A stretch of 64,000 nt of DNA, taken from Limnochorda sp. LNt. GTDB lineage: Bacteria; Bacillota; Limnochordia; Limnochordales; Geochordaceae. Where the stretch lies: the NCBI RefSeq assembly GCF_035593265.1, contig NZ_CP141614.1, forward strand, positions 1,922,001-1,986,000, written 5' to 3'. How positions within the stretch are numbered: the first letter of the stretch is position 1; every line of letters begins with the position of its first letter. This document shows, one piece after another, positions 9,245 to 18,779 of the stretch. The notes beneath the pieces are model-generated. The model ran no database searches and was not told where the DNA came from. It was given only the letters and a program-made list of their open reading frames with translations. The position numbers were made by a program, and so were the translations under genes.

Positions 9245-10531
9245 TCAGGCGCTCTCCTCTCGTTTGCGGGCGCGAGGGGCACTGGCGGCCGGGCGGTCCA
9301 CCCGGATCAGGCGGGGCGCCACCCCCCGCTCCACCACCTCGGCCGTCACGGTGCACTTCTTGACGTCGCCGGCCGAGGGCACGTCGAACATGACGTCGAG
9401 CATGATCTCCTCGATGATGGAGCGCAGACCCCGGGCGCCGCTCTTGCGCTCCATGGCCTTGCGGGCGATGGCGCGGATGGCATCCTCGGTGAACTCCAGC
9501 TCCACCCCGTCCATCTCCAGCAGCTTCTTGTACTGCTTGATGAGGGCGTTCTTGGGCTCCGTCAGGATGCGCATCATGTCGTCCTCGGCCAGCGCATCGA
9601 GAGCCACCACGATGGGGAGCCGGCCGATGAACTCGGGGATCATGCCGAACTTGAGCAGGTCCTCCGGCATCACCTGGCGCAGGATGTCGCCGATCTGGCG
9701 CTCCTGCTTGCGCTGGATGGTGGCGCCGAAGCCCATGGTCTTCTGGCGGATGCGGTTCTCGATGATCTTCTCCAGGCTCTCGAAGGCCCCGCCGCAGATG
9801 AACAGGATGTTGGTGGTGTCGATCTGGATGAACTCCTGGTGAGGGTGCTTGCGCCCGCCCTGCGGCGGCACGCTGGCCACCGTGCCCTCCAGGATCTTGA
9901 GCAGGGCCTGCTGCACGCCCTCGCCCGAGACGTCCCGGGTGATGGAGGGGTTCTCCGACTTGCGGGCGATCTTGTCGACCTCGTCGATGTAGATGATGCC
10001 GCGCTCGGCCCGCTCCACGTCGTAGTCGGCGTTCTGGACGAGGCGCAGCAGGACGTTCTCCACGTCCTCGCCCACGTAGCCGGCCTCGGTCAGCGACGTG
10101 GCGTCGGCGATGGCGAAGGGCACGTTGAGGATGCGAGCCAGCGTCTGGGCCAGCAGCGTCTTGCCCGAGCCCGTGGGGCCCAGGAGGAGGATGTTGCTCT
10201 TCTGCAGCTCCACGTCATCGGCCCGCATGCCGGAGTTGATGCGCTTGTAGTGGTTGTAGACGGCCACCGAGAGCACCTTCTTGGCGTGCTCCTGGCCGAT
10301 GACGTACTGATCCAGGATGCCCTTGATCTCGGCCGGCTTGGGCAACGTGCCGAGCTGGGCGTCGATCTCCTCGGCTCCCTGGTCGTCGATGATCTCGTTG
10401 CACAGCTCCACGCACTCGTCGCAGATGTAGACGCCCGGGCCCGCGATGAGCTTCTTGACCTGCTCCTGCGACTTGCCGCAAAACGAACACTTCAGCTGCG
10501 CCTTCTCGTCGGTGAACTTCATCATGCCCAC
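9245..10531 (-). CDS. clpX: ClpX ATPase and unfoldase subunit of ClpXP
   Basis: This AAA+ unfoldase recognises tagged substrates and feeds them to ClpP. The 428-residue protein begins with the C4 zinc-binding domain (Cys15, Cys18, Cys37, Cys40), followed by Walker [13 protein letters not shown], Walker [12 protein letters not shown] and the sensor and RSGARGLR region. Its length is normal for ClpX. Initiation may use the first ATG or Met4. It lies 30 bases after clpP and is probably cotranscribed with it. Confidence 0.97.
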   Translation of the reverse strand: MGMMKFTDEKAQLKCSFCGKSQEQVKKLIAGPGVYICDECVELCNEIIDDQGAEEIDAQLGTLPKPAEIKGILDQYVIGQEHAKKVLSVAVYNHYKRINSGMRADDVELQKSNILLLGPTGSGKTLLAQTLARILNVPFAIADATSLTEAGYVGEDVENVLLRLVQNADYDVERAERGIIYIDEVDKIARKSENPSITRDVSGEGVQQALLKILEGTVASVPPQGGRKHPHQEFIQIDTTNILFICGGAFESLEKIIENRIRQKTMGFGATIQRKQERQIGDILRQVMPEDLLKFGMIPEFIGRLPIVVALDALAEDDMMRILTEPKNALIKQYKKLLEMDGVELEFTEDAIRAIARKAMERKSGARGLRSIIEEIMLDVMFDVPSAGDVKKCTVTAEVVERGVAPRLIRVDRPAASAPRARKREESA

Positions 10532-10561
10532 TATGCCGCCCCCCGCGGGCCCGGATCGGTC

Positions 10562-11167
10562 CTAGCGCTTGGCGGGCCGAGCCGGCTCCTTGAGGATCTC
10601 GTCCACGATCCCGTACTCCCGGGCCTCCTCGGCCGACATGTAGAAGTTGCGGTCGGTGTCCTTCTCGATACGCTCCATGGGCTGACCGGTGTGCCTGCTC
10701 AGGATCTCGTTGCCGATCTGCTTGAGGCGCAGGATCTCCCGGGCCTCGATCTCGATCTCGGTGGCCTGCCCCCGCACACCGCCCATCGGCTGGTGGATCA
10801 TGACCCGCGAGTAGGGCAGCGCGTAGCGCTTGCCCTTCTGGCCCGCCGCCAGCAGCAGGGCCGCCATGCTGGCCGCCATGCCGATGCAGATGGTGGAGAC
10901 GTTCTTGACGTACTGCATGGTGTCGTAGATGGCCAGCCCCGCGTAGACCAGCCCGCCGGGGCTGTTGATGTACAGCGAGATGTCCTTCTCCGGGTCCTCC
11001 GACTGCAAGAAGAGCATCTGGGCGATGACCAGGTTGGCCACGTAGTCGTCGATGGGGCCGCCGATGAAGATGATGCGCTCCTTGAGCAGGCGCGAGTAGA
11101 TGTCGTAGGCCCGTTCGCCCCGAGGCGTCTGCTCCACGACGATGGGTACCAGCTGGTTGGTCACCAT
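10562..11167 (-). CDS. clpP: ClpP protease subunit with Asn in place of the triad Asp
   Basis: This is the tetradecameric serine protease chamber of ClpXP. The sequence matches ClpP end to end: INSPGG, nucleophile Ser100 in GMAASMA, and His125 in MIHQP. Counting 49 residues on from the histidine, the spacing in E. coli ClpP, gives residue 174. The codon there is AAC (complement of 10646-10648), so the usual acidic member is Asn (DTDRNFYMS). Listeria ClpP1 carries the same Asp-to-Asn change and is a specialised subunit. No second clpP is in the window. The gene lies about 50 bases downstream of tig. Confidence 0.95.
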   Translation of the reverse strand: MVTNQLVPIVVEQTPRGERAYDIYSRLLKERIIFIGGPIDDYVANLVIAQMLFLQSEDPEKDISLYINSPGGLVYAGLAIYDTMQYVKNVSTICIGMAASMAALLLAAGQKGKRYALPYSRVMIHQPMGGVRGQATEIEIEAREILRLKQIGNEILSRHTGQPMERIEKDTDRNFYMSAEEAREYGIVDEILKEPARPAKR

Positions 11168-11218
11168 GTCGGTCCTCCCACCTTCCGTGATGGGGTCGCC
11201 TGCAGCGTCACCGCTCCA

Positions 11219-12667
11219 TTATCCCTCATGCAGCTCGGCGTGGGCCTCGGAGGGCACCGGCTCGCTCCTGGCCGGCTGCTGCACCTCCAGCACGGCCGCC
11301 AGCTCGGCGGACTCGTCCTCACCGAGCCCCTCCTCCTCGCGCTCGGTCACCTCGGCCTGCTCCACCAGCCAGGCCACCGTGCGATCCCGGCGCAGGCCGA
11401 TGCGCACCGACTCTCGCAGCTCCTCCGCCAGCTGCTGCTGGCGGGCCCGCTCCTGTCGGCGGCGCCGCTCCGAGACGGGCCCGGCGTCGCCGCCGCCCCG
11501 GATGGCCCCCATCATCTCCTCGACGCGCCGCTCCACCTCGTCGGGATCCGGCTCGATGGACTCCTGGCGGGCGACCGCGTCGAGCACCAGCTCCTCGGTC
11601 AGCTGCCGGCGCGCCTCGGGCTCCAGGCTCTGCACCAGCTCGGCGGCGCTGCGCCCCGTCAGCTCCAGGTAGCGCTCCACCGTCAGGCCCTGGGCCGCGA
11701 GGCGCTCGGCCAGGTCCCGCAGCAGCCGGTCGGTCCTCCGCCGTAGCATGGGCTCGGGCACTTCGACCCTGGCCTCCTGCGCCACCCGCTCGACCACCCG
11801 CCGGCTCAGCTCGGCCCGCCCCTTGCGGTCGGCCGAGGCCTCCAGGCTGCGGCGGATGGCCGCCTTGAGCTCGCCCAGGTCGGCGTACCCGCCCACCTGC
11901 TGCGCCAGCTCGTCGACGGCCGGCAGGCGCTTGGCCTTGACCGCCTGGACGGTGACGGTGAAGGCCAGGCGCTTGCCCGCCAGGTCCTTGACCGGGTAAT
12001 CGGCGGGTACGTCGAGCTCGAACTGGCGCTGCTCGCCGGGGCGCATCCCCTCGATGGCGGCGTCGAAGCCCGGCAGCACCTGCTCGGAGCCCACCTCCAG
12101 CGTCCGCCCCCGAGCCGCCCCGCCCCTGAAGGGTCGCCCGTCGAGGAGAGCGTCGTAGTCCACCTCGACGTAGAGCCCCCGCTGGACGGGCCGGTCCACC
12201 GGCTCCAGCACGGCCAGTTGCTCCTGCAGCCGGCGCAGCACCCGGTCGACGTCGCCGTCGCTGACCCGGCGGACGACCCGCTCGACCTTCACCCCTCTAT
12301 ACGTACCCAGGGTGACCTCGGGCTTAACCGTCACCTCGGCCTTGAAGACGAGGGGTTTGTCCTCTTCCATCTGCACGATGTCGACCCGGGGGTCCTCGAC
12401 GGGCTCGAGGCCGCTTTGCTGCACGGCCTCACGGTAGGCCTGGGGGAGCAGGATGTCCAGGGCCTCGTCGTAGACGGGCTGCAGCCCCAGCCGCGCCCGC
12501 AGCACCTCGGGCGGCACCCGACCCGGGCGAAAGCCAGGCACCCGGACCCGTTGCGCCAGGCGCCGGTAGGCCTCGCCCATGCTGCGGCGCACCTCGTCAG
12601 CCGACACCTCCACCTCGAGGGAGACCTTGCTGCCTTCCAGGGGATGGATCGTTGCCTTGACGCTCAC
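11219..12667 (-). CDS. tig: Trigger factor chaperone and peptidyl-prolyl isomerase
   Basis: This ribosome-associated chaperone binds nascent chains at the exit tunnel. The ribosome-binding signature GFRPGRVP is near residue 45. A PPIase (FKBP-like) domain lies at about 160-245 and a helical C-terminal domain follows, ending in an acidic tail. I chose GTG at 12667 because AGGAG lies eight bases upstream and the family begins with this beta strand (VSVKATIHPLEGSKVSLEV). The open frame continues upstream only into the tRNA-Gly region. It is the first gene of the protease and chaperone run. Confidence 0.95.
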   Translation of the reverse strand: MSVKATIHPLEGSKVSLEVEVSADEVRRSMGEAYRRLAQRVRVPGFRPGRVPPEVLRARLGLQPVYDEALDILLPQAYREAVQQSGLEPVEDPRVDIVQMEEDKPLVFKAEVTVKPEVTLGTYRGVKVERVVRRVSDGDVDRVLRRLQEQLAVLEPVDRPVQRGLYVEVDYDALLDGRPFRGGAARGRTLEVGSEQVLPGFDAAIEGMRPGEQRQFELDVPADYPVKDLAGKRLAFTVTVQAVKAKRLPAVDELAQQVGGYADLGELKAAIRRSLEASADRKGRAELSRRVVERVAQEARVEVPEPMLRRRTDRLLRDLAERLAAQGLTVERYLELTGRSAAELVQSLEPEARRQLTEELVLDAVARQESIEPDPDEVERRVEEMMGAIRGGGDAGPVSERRRRQERARQQQLAEELRESVRIGLRRDRTVAWLVEQAEVTEREEEGLGEDESAELAAVLEVQQPARSEPVPSEAHAELHEG

Positions 12668-12716
12668 CGGCGCGGCTCCTTCCGCGGGTCGTGGCCATCC
12701 GGCCCCAGACGCAAAA

Positions 12717-15700
12717 TCAGCCTGATCGACCTCGGGCCGACCAGGCCGCCACTTGCGACGGGGAGGAGATGGAGCGGATGACGGGATTCGAACCCGCGAC
12801 CCTCGCCATGGCAAGGCGATGCTCTACCAGCTGAGCTACATCCGCTCGCGGGGCCGGCCCTGCGTCGGCCGGCTCCAAGGCGCAGTCTACACAGCCCGGG
12901 GGGCGGCTGTCAAGGCGAGCCTCGCTCATCACGACCTCTCGTGCACTGAGTCGTCTGGGAAACGCCGCGTCCCCGTGGCTCACCAGGGCCGCCCCCAGGG
13001 CCAGATAGGCCGCGACGGCCATCACGGCCAGGCCTCGGGCCGCAGCGGACACGCCTCGCCGGATGAGGCCCAAGTATAACACGATGCCGGCCGTGAATAC
13101 GGAGAGGAAGGCTTGTGCCAGCGGGCGGAGATGGGCCGTCTCACTCGGCAAGGGCAGCCACGGTAGGGCCAGCCCCGCCAGGGCTAGCGGGGCGAGAAGC
13201 GCGAGGGTCATGATGTGCCCCGTCCGCTCCCATCGTGACCGAGGCACCGGGCGCGCGCTGGACGCCGCCGGCGTGGGCTTCCGCTCCTCCTCCAGGGCTT
13301 CTGCGACCAGCAAGGCCATCGGCGGCAGGATGGGCAGCAAGTATCGGATGACCCTCCAGGCGATGGCATGCAACGCCAGGAAGCCCATCACCGCCCATAC
13401 GATGACAAATGTACGCGTCGTCGCGGCCTGGTGAGCCGACGGGCCCTCCTGCCTCACCTTGCGCAACGCTTGCGTCAGCGCTCCCGGAAGCCATCCGCTC
13501 CAGGGAAGGAAGGCGGCTGCCAGGAGCGGTACGTAGCCGAGGACGAGCGCAAGTCCTTGGGCGGCGGGGGCGCCGGCGAAGAACCGCGCCGTCCCTCCTG
13601 TGAAGAAAACCTCCACGAAAGACGGACCCAGTCGCCACGCCTCCACCACGAACCACGACAGCCCGAGCACGCCAAAGAGTAACGCACCGCCGAGCGTGTG
13701 CGCCACGGCACGCGCAGTCGAGCCCACGAATTGCGCAGGGCTTCTCCGCCCCAGCAGGGCATAGGCAGCCACGATGACCGCGGTCAGTGCGACGCCAAAG
13801 GGGCCACGGCTCAGCATCTCCCCGGCCAGGGCCACCCAGGCCAGGTAAACGAACGCGACGTGCCGCCTGGCCTCGAACTGCAGGACCGCCCAGAAGGCCA
13901 GCGTCGCGAAGAAGGCGGTCGCGACGTCTTGCTGCGGGACCAGGACCGCGTACCAGAAGAGGGTGGACGTCAGCAGCACCCACCCTGCCCGGACGGCGAC
14001 CCGCTCCGGCAGGTACAGTCGTCCGACGTCGACCGTCAACCACAGCAGACCGAGCCCCATGAGCACCTGCCACAGCCTGGCAGCCAGTTCGTTGACGCCC
14101 AAGAGTTTGAAGCTCAAGGCCAGCATCCAGAGGGTCAGGGGCGGCTTGTCGACGATCGCATCCGGGGCAGCCGGGTGGCGGGGCGTCACCCAATCACGGC
14201 TTTGCAGCATCTGCTGCGCGATCTCGGCGTAGTAGTGAGAGTCTCCGTCCGTCAGGGGGGCTGCCAGGGGCACCACGAACAAGACGAGTGCACTGACCCA
14301 TAGCAGGCGGCGCATCGTTGCAGGGTGCCGAAGCCCCTGCCTCCCGATCAGGCGGAGGTACTCCAGCACCGTGGGGATGATCCGGATCTTGCTCGTCCCC
14401 CGTTTTCGGTCGTAGCGCAAGACCAGGGGGATCTCGCTGACTCGTGCACCCAGGCTGCCCAGGTGCAGAAGCAGTTGGGCTGTGCAGGCAAACGTCCTTC
14501 CGTCGACGAGGGCGTCGCCGTATCGCGCGAAGGCCTCCTGCAACACGGCAGCTCGATATGCTCGGTAGCCCGACGTGTAGTCACGGACTCCACGGATCGG
14601 CACCGCGACACGCAGCAACCCGTTGACAACCCGGCTCATCAAGCGGCGGAGCCACGGAACCCCAATCTCCCTCGCGCCGGCCCGGTACCGGGACGCGATG
14701 ACGACGTCGTATCCCCGGAAGACCTGATCCAGCATGGCGGGAGCCTGTGCCGGATCCTGCGTGTCGTCCGCGTCGAGACAGAGGATGACGTCAGAGGGAT
14801 GCGCCCGCTGGGCGGCCCACTGCAAACCATCGCGCAGCGTCGGGGCAAGCCCCTGGTTGGTGGGATGCCGGAGGATGGTGGCAGGGCATCCATGCCGCTC
14901 GGCAGCTTCACGGGCAGCGTCTCCCGTCCCGTCCACGCTGCCGTCGTCGACCACCACCACGTGATGGCGCGTACCAGCGAGGGCTAGCGCTATCCGGCCG
15001 ATGAGGGGGCCGATGTTGGACGCCTCGTTGTAAGCGGGCAGTACCACCCACGCGGAGCCCCCGCCTTCACCGCTCCCGGAAACGGCCCTTGCCGCTTGCG
15101 GGCGGGTCGCGACCGCTGACGATTGCACCGCGGTCTCTCGGCGCCGAAAGAGGGTGCTCCACGTGGCCATCAGGATACCTCCAGCGATGGAAGGTAGATA
15201 GTAGGCGAGGAGGCGGTCCAGCACAACGACACCAGCTGCATCGGGGGAAATGCCACCGGCGGGGTCAAGTGCGTGGCTCAGCAGCAACCCCGACGACCAT
15301 TCAGAGATGCCCATGCCCCCTGGCACCATGGACGCGACCCCCGTGAGCGAGCCGAGCATGAACGCGACGGAGGCATCTCCGACGCCGCCACGCCACCCGA
15401 GGGCCGCGGCTGCCAGCTCCGCCCGCAGGGCCTCAAGGCCGAGGGCGAGGATGGACAGACCGGCTACTCCCGCTCGAAGCTCGGCGCTCGGTGCAGGCAG
15501 ACTGCCGAGGAGACGCCGGCTCCATGGCCCAAGTGGACCGGGCAGGTAGATGAGGGCGCCCATGCCCATGGCGCCCGCCGCGGCTGCCGCGTAAGACAGC
15601 CAGCGCAGCAAAGCCAGGCCTGCATCGGGGCGGCCGTCCGTCCACACACTGCCCGCGATACCAGCCAGGAGCATCAAGGCCGCCAGATCGTAGAGCCGCT

Positions 15701-16103
15701 CCCAAAGCGTCAGGCCCAGGGCCTGTCCGAAGCGTACGCCCTCTCCAGTAGCCATGAGCGCCGGCTTGCCGAGGTCGACCGCACGCCCCGGCGCGACGGC
15801 CCCGGCAGCCACCCCCACCGGTACCATGGCCAGGGCCTTGCCCCACGACAGCGAGCGACCGAGGGCCCACTTGAGCATCTGCCGCCAGCGCAAGGCCTTG
15901 AGGACCAGGTTGGCCAGCCCCGCGAGCGCGGCTGTCGCCACCACGGGCGGGGACGCGTCGCGGATGACGCGGGCGACGCCGGCAGACCAGGACGAGTAGA
16001 CGAACCATCCCAACAAGGCCACCCCGACCAACGCCAGGGCAATCGGCGCCCAACGCCGATGGCGTCGCAGGTGAGGGGTGCTGCCGGCCTCCTGGCTCAG
16101 CAC
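12717..16103 (-). CDS. Three-module membrane glycosylation protein: flippase-like domain, GT2, GT39/ArnT-like
   Basis: A single frame of about 1,128 codons encodes three parts. Residues about 15-315 are a multi-span LPG-synthase/AglD-type membrane domain with MVPGGMGISEW. Residues about 351-580 are a GT2 polyisoprenyl-phosphate sugar synthase with PAYNE, VVDDGSVDGT and LCLDADDTQDP. Residues about 590-1080 are a multi-span PMT/ArnT-like GT39/GT83 transferase. Together they could make a lipid-linked sugar inside, move it across the membrane, and transfer it to an outer acceptor. The GTG start overlaps the aldehyde dehydrogenase stop, so it is probably translationally coupled, but a later start is possible. 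There is no stop before the tRNA-Gly: codons from about 1087 on translate the tRNA, so the real C-terminus is unclear. Confidence 0.75.
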   Translation of the reverse strand: MLSQEAGSTPHLRRHRRWAPIALALVGVALLGWFVYSSWSAGVARVIRDASPPVVATAALAGLANLVLKALRWRQMLKWALGRSLSWGKALAMVPVGVAAGAVAPGRAVDLGKPALMATGEGVRFGQALGLTLWERLYDLAALMLLAGIAGSVWTDGRPDAGLALLRWLSYAAAAAGAMGMGALIYLPGPLGPWSRRLLGSLPAPSAELRAGVAGLSILALGLEALRAELAAAALGWRGGVGDASVAFMLGSLTGVASMVPGGMGISEWSSGLLLSHALDPAGGISPDAAGVVVLDRLLAYYLPSIAGGILMATWSTLFRRRETAVQSSAVATRPQAARAVSGSGEGGGSAWVVLPAYNEASNIGPLIGRIALALAGTRHHVVVVDDGSVDGTGDAAREAAERHGCPATILRHPTNQGLAPTLRDGLQWAAQRAHPSDVILCLDADDTQDPAQAPAMLDQVFRGYDVVIASRYRAGAREIGVPWLRRLMSRVVNGLLRVAVPIRGVRDYTSGYRAYRAAVLQEAFARYGDALVDGRTFACTAQLLLHLGSLGARVSEIPLVLRYDRKRGTSKIRIIPTVLEYLRLIGRQGLRHPATMRRLLWVSALVLFVVPLAAPLTDGDSHYYAEIAQQMLQSRDWVTPRHPAAPDAIVDKPPLTLWMLALSFKLLGVNELAARLWQVLMGLGLLWLTVDVGRLYLPERVAVRAGWVLLTSTLFWYAVLVPQQDVATAFFATLAFWAVLQFEARRHVAFVYLAWVALAGEMLSRGPFGVALTAVIVAAYALLGRRSPAQFVGSTARAVAHTLGGALLFGVLGLSWFVVEAWRLGPSFVEVFFTGGTARFFAGAPAAQGLALVLGYVPLLAAAFLPWSGWLPGALTQALRKVRQEGPSAHQAATTRTFVIVWAVMGFLALHAIAWRVIRYLLPILPPMALLVAEALEEERKPTPAASSARPVPRSRWERTGHIMTLALLAPLALAGLALPWLPLPSETAHLRPLAQAFLSVFTAGIVLYLGLIRRGVSAAARGLAVMAVAAYLALGAALVSHGDAAFPRRLSAREVVMSEARLDSRPPGCVDCALEPADAGPAPRADVAQLVEHRLAMARVAGSNPVIRSISSPSQVAAWSARGRSG
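12770..12845 (-). tRNA. tRNA-Gly (GCC)
   Basis: A complete cloverleaf on the minus strand: acceptor GCGGATG paired with CATCCGC, D-arm AGCTCAGCTGGTAGAGC, anticodon loop TTGCCAT (GCC), T-arm GGGTTCGAATCCC and an encoded CCA. It lies inside the 3' part of the long glycosylation open frame, on the same strand. Confidence 0.97.
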
Positions 16104-17542
16104 ACGCCATCCGGACAGCGGATGCTGACCATCTGCACGTTGGTCATCTCCTCGATGGCGAAGCGCACGCCCTCGCGGCCGAGGCCACTTTGGCGGTTGC
16201 CACCGTAGGGCATGTGGTCGGCCCGGAAGGTGGGCGCGTCGTTGACGACGATGCCGCCGAAGTCCAGCGCCCGGATAGCCCGCAGGACGGCGCCCAGGTC
16301 TCGGGTGAAGATCCCGGCCTGCAGCCCGTACTCGGTGGCATTGGCCATGGCCAGGCCCTCGTCGAGCTGGTCGAAGGGGATGACCGACGCCACCGGGCCG
16401 AAGGCCTCCTGCGCCACCACGCGCAGCTCCGGTCGCACGTCGGTCAAGAGCGTCGGCCAGACGACGGGGCCCTCTCGCCGCCCGCCGGCCACCACCCGGG
16501 CCCCCGCCTCGGTCGCCTCGCGCACCCACGTCTCGATGCGCCGGGCCTCGGCGACGTCGATCATGGGCCCCACGTCGACGCCCTCCTGCAGCGGGTCGCC
16601 CACCGCCATGGCGCGCGTGGCCTCGGCCAGCCGCTCCAGGAAGGGCTCGTAGACGGCGCGCTGCACGTAGATCCGCTGCACCGAGAGGCAGACCTGGCCG
16701 GAGTTGTAGAAGGCGCCCACGGCCGAGCGCCGGGCCGCCAGATCCAGGTCGGCGTCGGATGCCACCACCACGGGTGAGGTGTTGCCCAGCTCGAGGGTCA
16801 CCTTTTTGATGCCGGCCTTCTGGGTGATGGCGCGGCCCACCGCGCTGCTGCCGGTGAAGGTGACCATCCCCACCCGGGGGTCCGTCACCAGCAGGTCTCC
16901 CACCGTCGCGCCCGGCCCCACCACGAGCTCGATGGCCCCCTCCGGCAGCCCCGCCTCCTCCATCGCCTCGCACAGCATGACGGCCGTCAGCGGCGTGTAG
17001 CTGGCAGGCTTGAGCACCACGGCGTTGCCGGCCGCCAGCGCCGGGGCCACCTTGTGGGCCACCAGGTTGAGGGGGAAGTTGAAGGGGGTGATGGCCGCCA
17101 CCACCCCCACCGGACGCCGCACGAAGAAGCCGAAGTACCCCTCGCCCGCCGGCACGGCGTCGAGCGGCACCGTCTCGCCGTGGATGCGGCGTGCCTCTTC
17201 GGCGGCGATGGTGAAGGTGGTGATGCCCCGCTCCACCTCGACCCGCGCGTACTTGAGCGCCTTGCCGGCCTCCGCGGCGATGGTGCGGGCGAAGGTCTCC
17301 TTGCGCTCCTGCAGGATGGCCGCGATCCGGGCCAGGATGGCGGCCCGCCGGTGGGCCGGCAGGGCCGCCATGACCGGCGCCGCCCGGGCGGCCGCCTCGA
17401 CGGCTCGGGCGACCAGCCCGGCATCGGCCTGCCCGACGACGCCGATGGCCTCGCCCGTGTACTTGTGTCGCACCGTCAGGGTCTGCCGGGTCGGGACCCA
17501 CCGGCCGCCGACGTACAGCTGGCCCTGGTGCACCGGGCCCAT
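16097..17542 (-). CDS. NAD(P)-dependent aldehyde dehydrogenase
   Basis: This 481-residue aldehyde dehydrogenase oxidises an aldehyde to the acid. It shows TPFNFPLNLVAHK (cofactor fold), FTGSSAVGRA, general base Glu251 in LELGN and catalytic nucleophile Cys285 in NSGQVCLSVQ. The overall sequence is closest in feel to the lactaldehyde/glyceraldehyde-3-phosphate/succinate-semialdehyde group, but the substrate cannot be fixed. It follows the MoeB-rhodanese gene by 46 bases on the same strand and overlaps the start of the three-module glycosylation gene. Confidence 0.88.
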   Translation of the reverse strand: MGPVHQGQLYVGGRWVPTRQTLTVRHKYTGEAIGVVGQADAGLVARAVEAAARAAPVMAALPAHRRAAILARIAAILQERKETFARTIAAEAGKALKYARVEVERGITTFTIAAEEARRIHGETVPLDAVPAGEGYFGFFVRRPVGVVAAITPFNFPLNLVAHKVAPALAAGNAVVLKPASYTPLTAVMLCEAMEEAGLPEGAIELVVGPGATVGDLLVTDPRVGMVTFTGSSAVGRAITQKAGIKKVTLELGNTSPVVVASDADLDLAARRSAVGAFYNSGQVCLSVQRIYVQRAVYEPFLERLAEATRAMAVGDPLQEGVDVGPMIDVAEARRIETWVREATEAGARVVAGGRREGPVVWPTLLTDVRPELRVVAQEAFGPVASVIPFDQLDEGLAMANATEYGLQAGIFTRDLGAVLRAIRALDFGGIVVNDAPTFRADHMPYGGNRQSGLGREGVRFAIEEMTNVQMVSIRCPDGVC

Positions 17543-17588
17543 CGGGGGCGCCTCCTCTCCTCGGCCCCGCCCGCCGGCCCGTCCCCCA

Positions 17589-18779
17589 TCAGGGCTCGGT
17601 CGGCAGGCGATGGTTGAGCCAGGCGATGATGCCGCCCTTGAGGTTGATCACCCGGCTGAAGCCCTGCTGCCGCAGCGCCTGGGCGCCCCGGGCGCTGCGC
17701 TCGCCCACCGCGCAGTAGAGGATCAGCTCCCGATCCCGGGGGAGCTCCGCCGAGCGCTCGGTCAGCTGCCCGAGCGGGATGAACAGCGAGTCGGGAATCC
17801 GCATGATGGCCCGCTCGGCCGGCTCCCGGACGTCCACCAGCACGGCCTGGCCGGACCGGAGCCGCTCCCACGCCTCGGGAGGTTCGACCTCGGCAGGGTG
17901 TCCGTCCTGCCCAGCATGCCCGCCCGCGGCGTCCGGCGTGCCGGCCGCGGCGGCGCTGCGCCGGGCGTGCTGCGGCACCCCGCAGAACTCCTCGTAGTCG
18001 ATGAGCTCCCGGATGGTGGGATGGTCGCCGCAGACCGGGCAGTGGGGATCCCGCTGCCAGCGGACGGTGCGGATCTCACCGGTCAGCGCGTCCCACAGCA
18101 GCAGCCGATTGGCCAGCGTCTCGCCCACGCCCAGGATGATCTTGACCGCCTCCAGGGCCTGCAGCGTGCCGAAGAGTCCCGCCACCGCCCCGATGATGCC
18201 CGCCTCGGCGCAGCTCGGCACGCTGCCCGGTGGCGGCGGGCTCGGGAAGAGGCAGCGATAGCAGCCGCGCCCCGGCAGGTAGGTGGTGGCCTGCCCCTCC
18301 CAGCGCAGGATGCTGGCGTCGACCAGGGGCTTGCCCAGCATGACGCAAGCGTCGTTGACCAGGTAGCGGGTGGGGAAGTTGTCGCAGCCGTTGACGATCA
18401 CGTCGTAGTCCCGCAGGATCTCGAGCGCGTTGTCGGAGGTGAGCACGGTCTGGTAGGTGCGCACCTCGACGTCGGGGTTGATGTCCTCCAGGGTGCGTCG
18501 GGCCGACTGCGTCTTGGGCCGGCCCACGTCGTGGGTGTAGTGGAGGATCTGGCGCTGCAGGTTGGTCAGGTCGACCCGGTCGCCGTCGACGATGCCGATG
18601 GCGCCGACGCCCGCCGCCGCGAGGTAGAGGGCGGCGGGGGAGCCCAGGCCGCCGGCCCCGACGATGAGCACCCTGGCGTCGAGCAGCTTGCGCTGGCCGG
18701 CGACGCCCACCTCCTGCAGGAGCACCTGGCGGCTGTAGCGCTCCATCTGCTCCGAGCTCAAAAGGGTCTGGGGGCTCAT
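17589..18779 (-). CDS. moeB: MoeB/ThiF-type adenylyltransferase fused to rhodanese
   Basis: This E1-like enzyme adenylates the C-terminal glycine of a MoaD/ThiS-type carrier; the C-terminal rhodanese domain supplies the sulfur, as in MOCS3. In 396 residues it has GAGGLG at 41-46, structural zinc cysteines Cys173/Cys176 and Cys247/Cys250, a candidate transfer cysteine Cys190 (PSCAEAG), and rhodanese Cys356 in YCAVGERS. It overlaps the TusA gene by four bases. Its carrier partner is probably the MoaD-like protein encoded upstream in this operon. Confidence 0.92.
   Translation of the reverse strand: MSPQTLLSSEQMERYSRQVLLQEVGVAGQRKLLDARVLIVGAGGLGSPAALYLAAAGVGAIGIVDGDRVDLTNLQRQILHYTHDVGRPKTQSARRTLEDINPDVEVRTYQTVLTSDNALEILRDYDVIVNGCDNFPTRYLVNDACVMLGKPLVDASILRWEGQATTYLPGRGCYRCLFPSPPPPGSVPSCAEAGIIGAVAGLFGTLQALEAVKIILGVGETLANRLLLWDALTGEIRTVRWQRDPHCPVCGDHPTIRELIDYEEFCGVPQHARRSAAAAGTPDAAGGHAGQDGHPAEVEPPEAWERLRSGQAVLVDVREPAERAIMRIPDSLFIPLGQLTERSAELPRDRELILYCAVGERSARGAQALRQQGFSRVINLKGGIIAWLNHRLPTEP

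Noticed and set aside
7403-11746. A plus-strand open frame of more than 1,400 codons
   Set aside because: It lies antisense to lonB, clpX, clpP and tig, which are unmistakable. It is a shadow caused by high GC at third codon positions; its translation is His/Leu/Gly-rich with no known domain.
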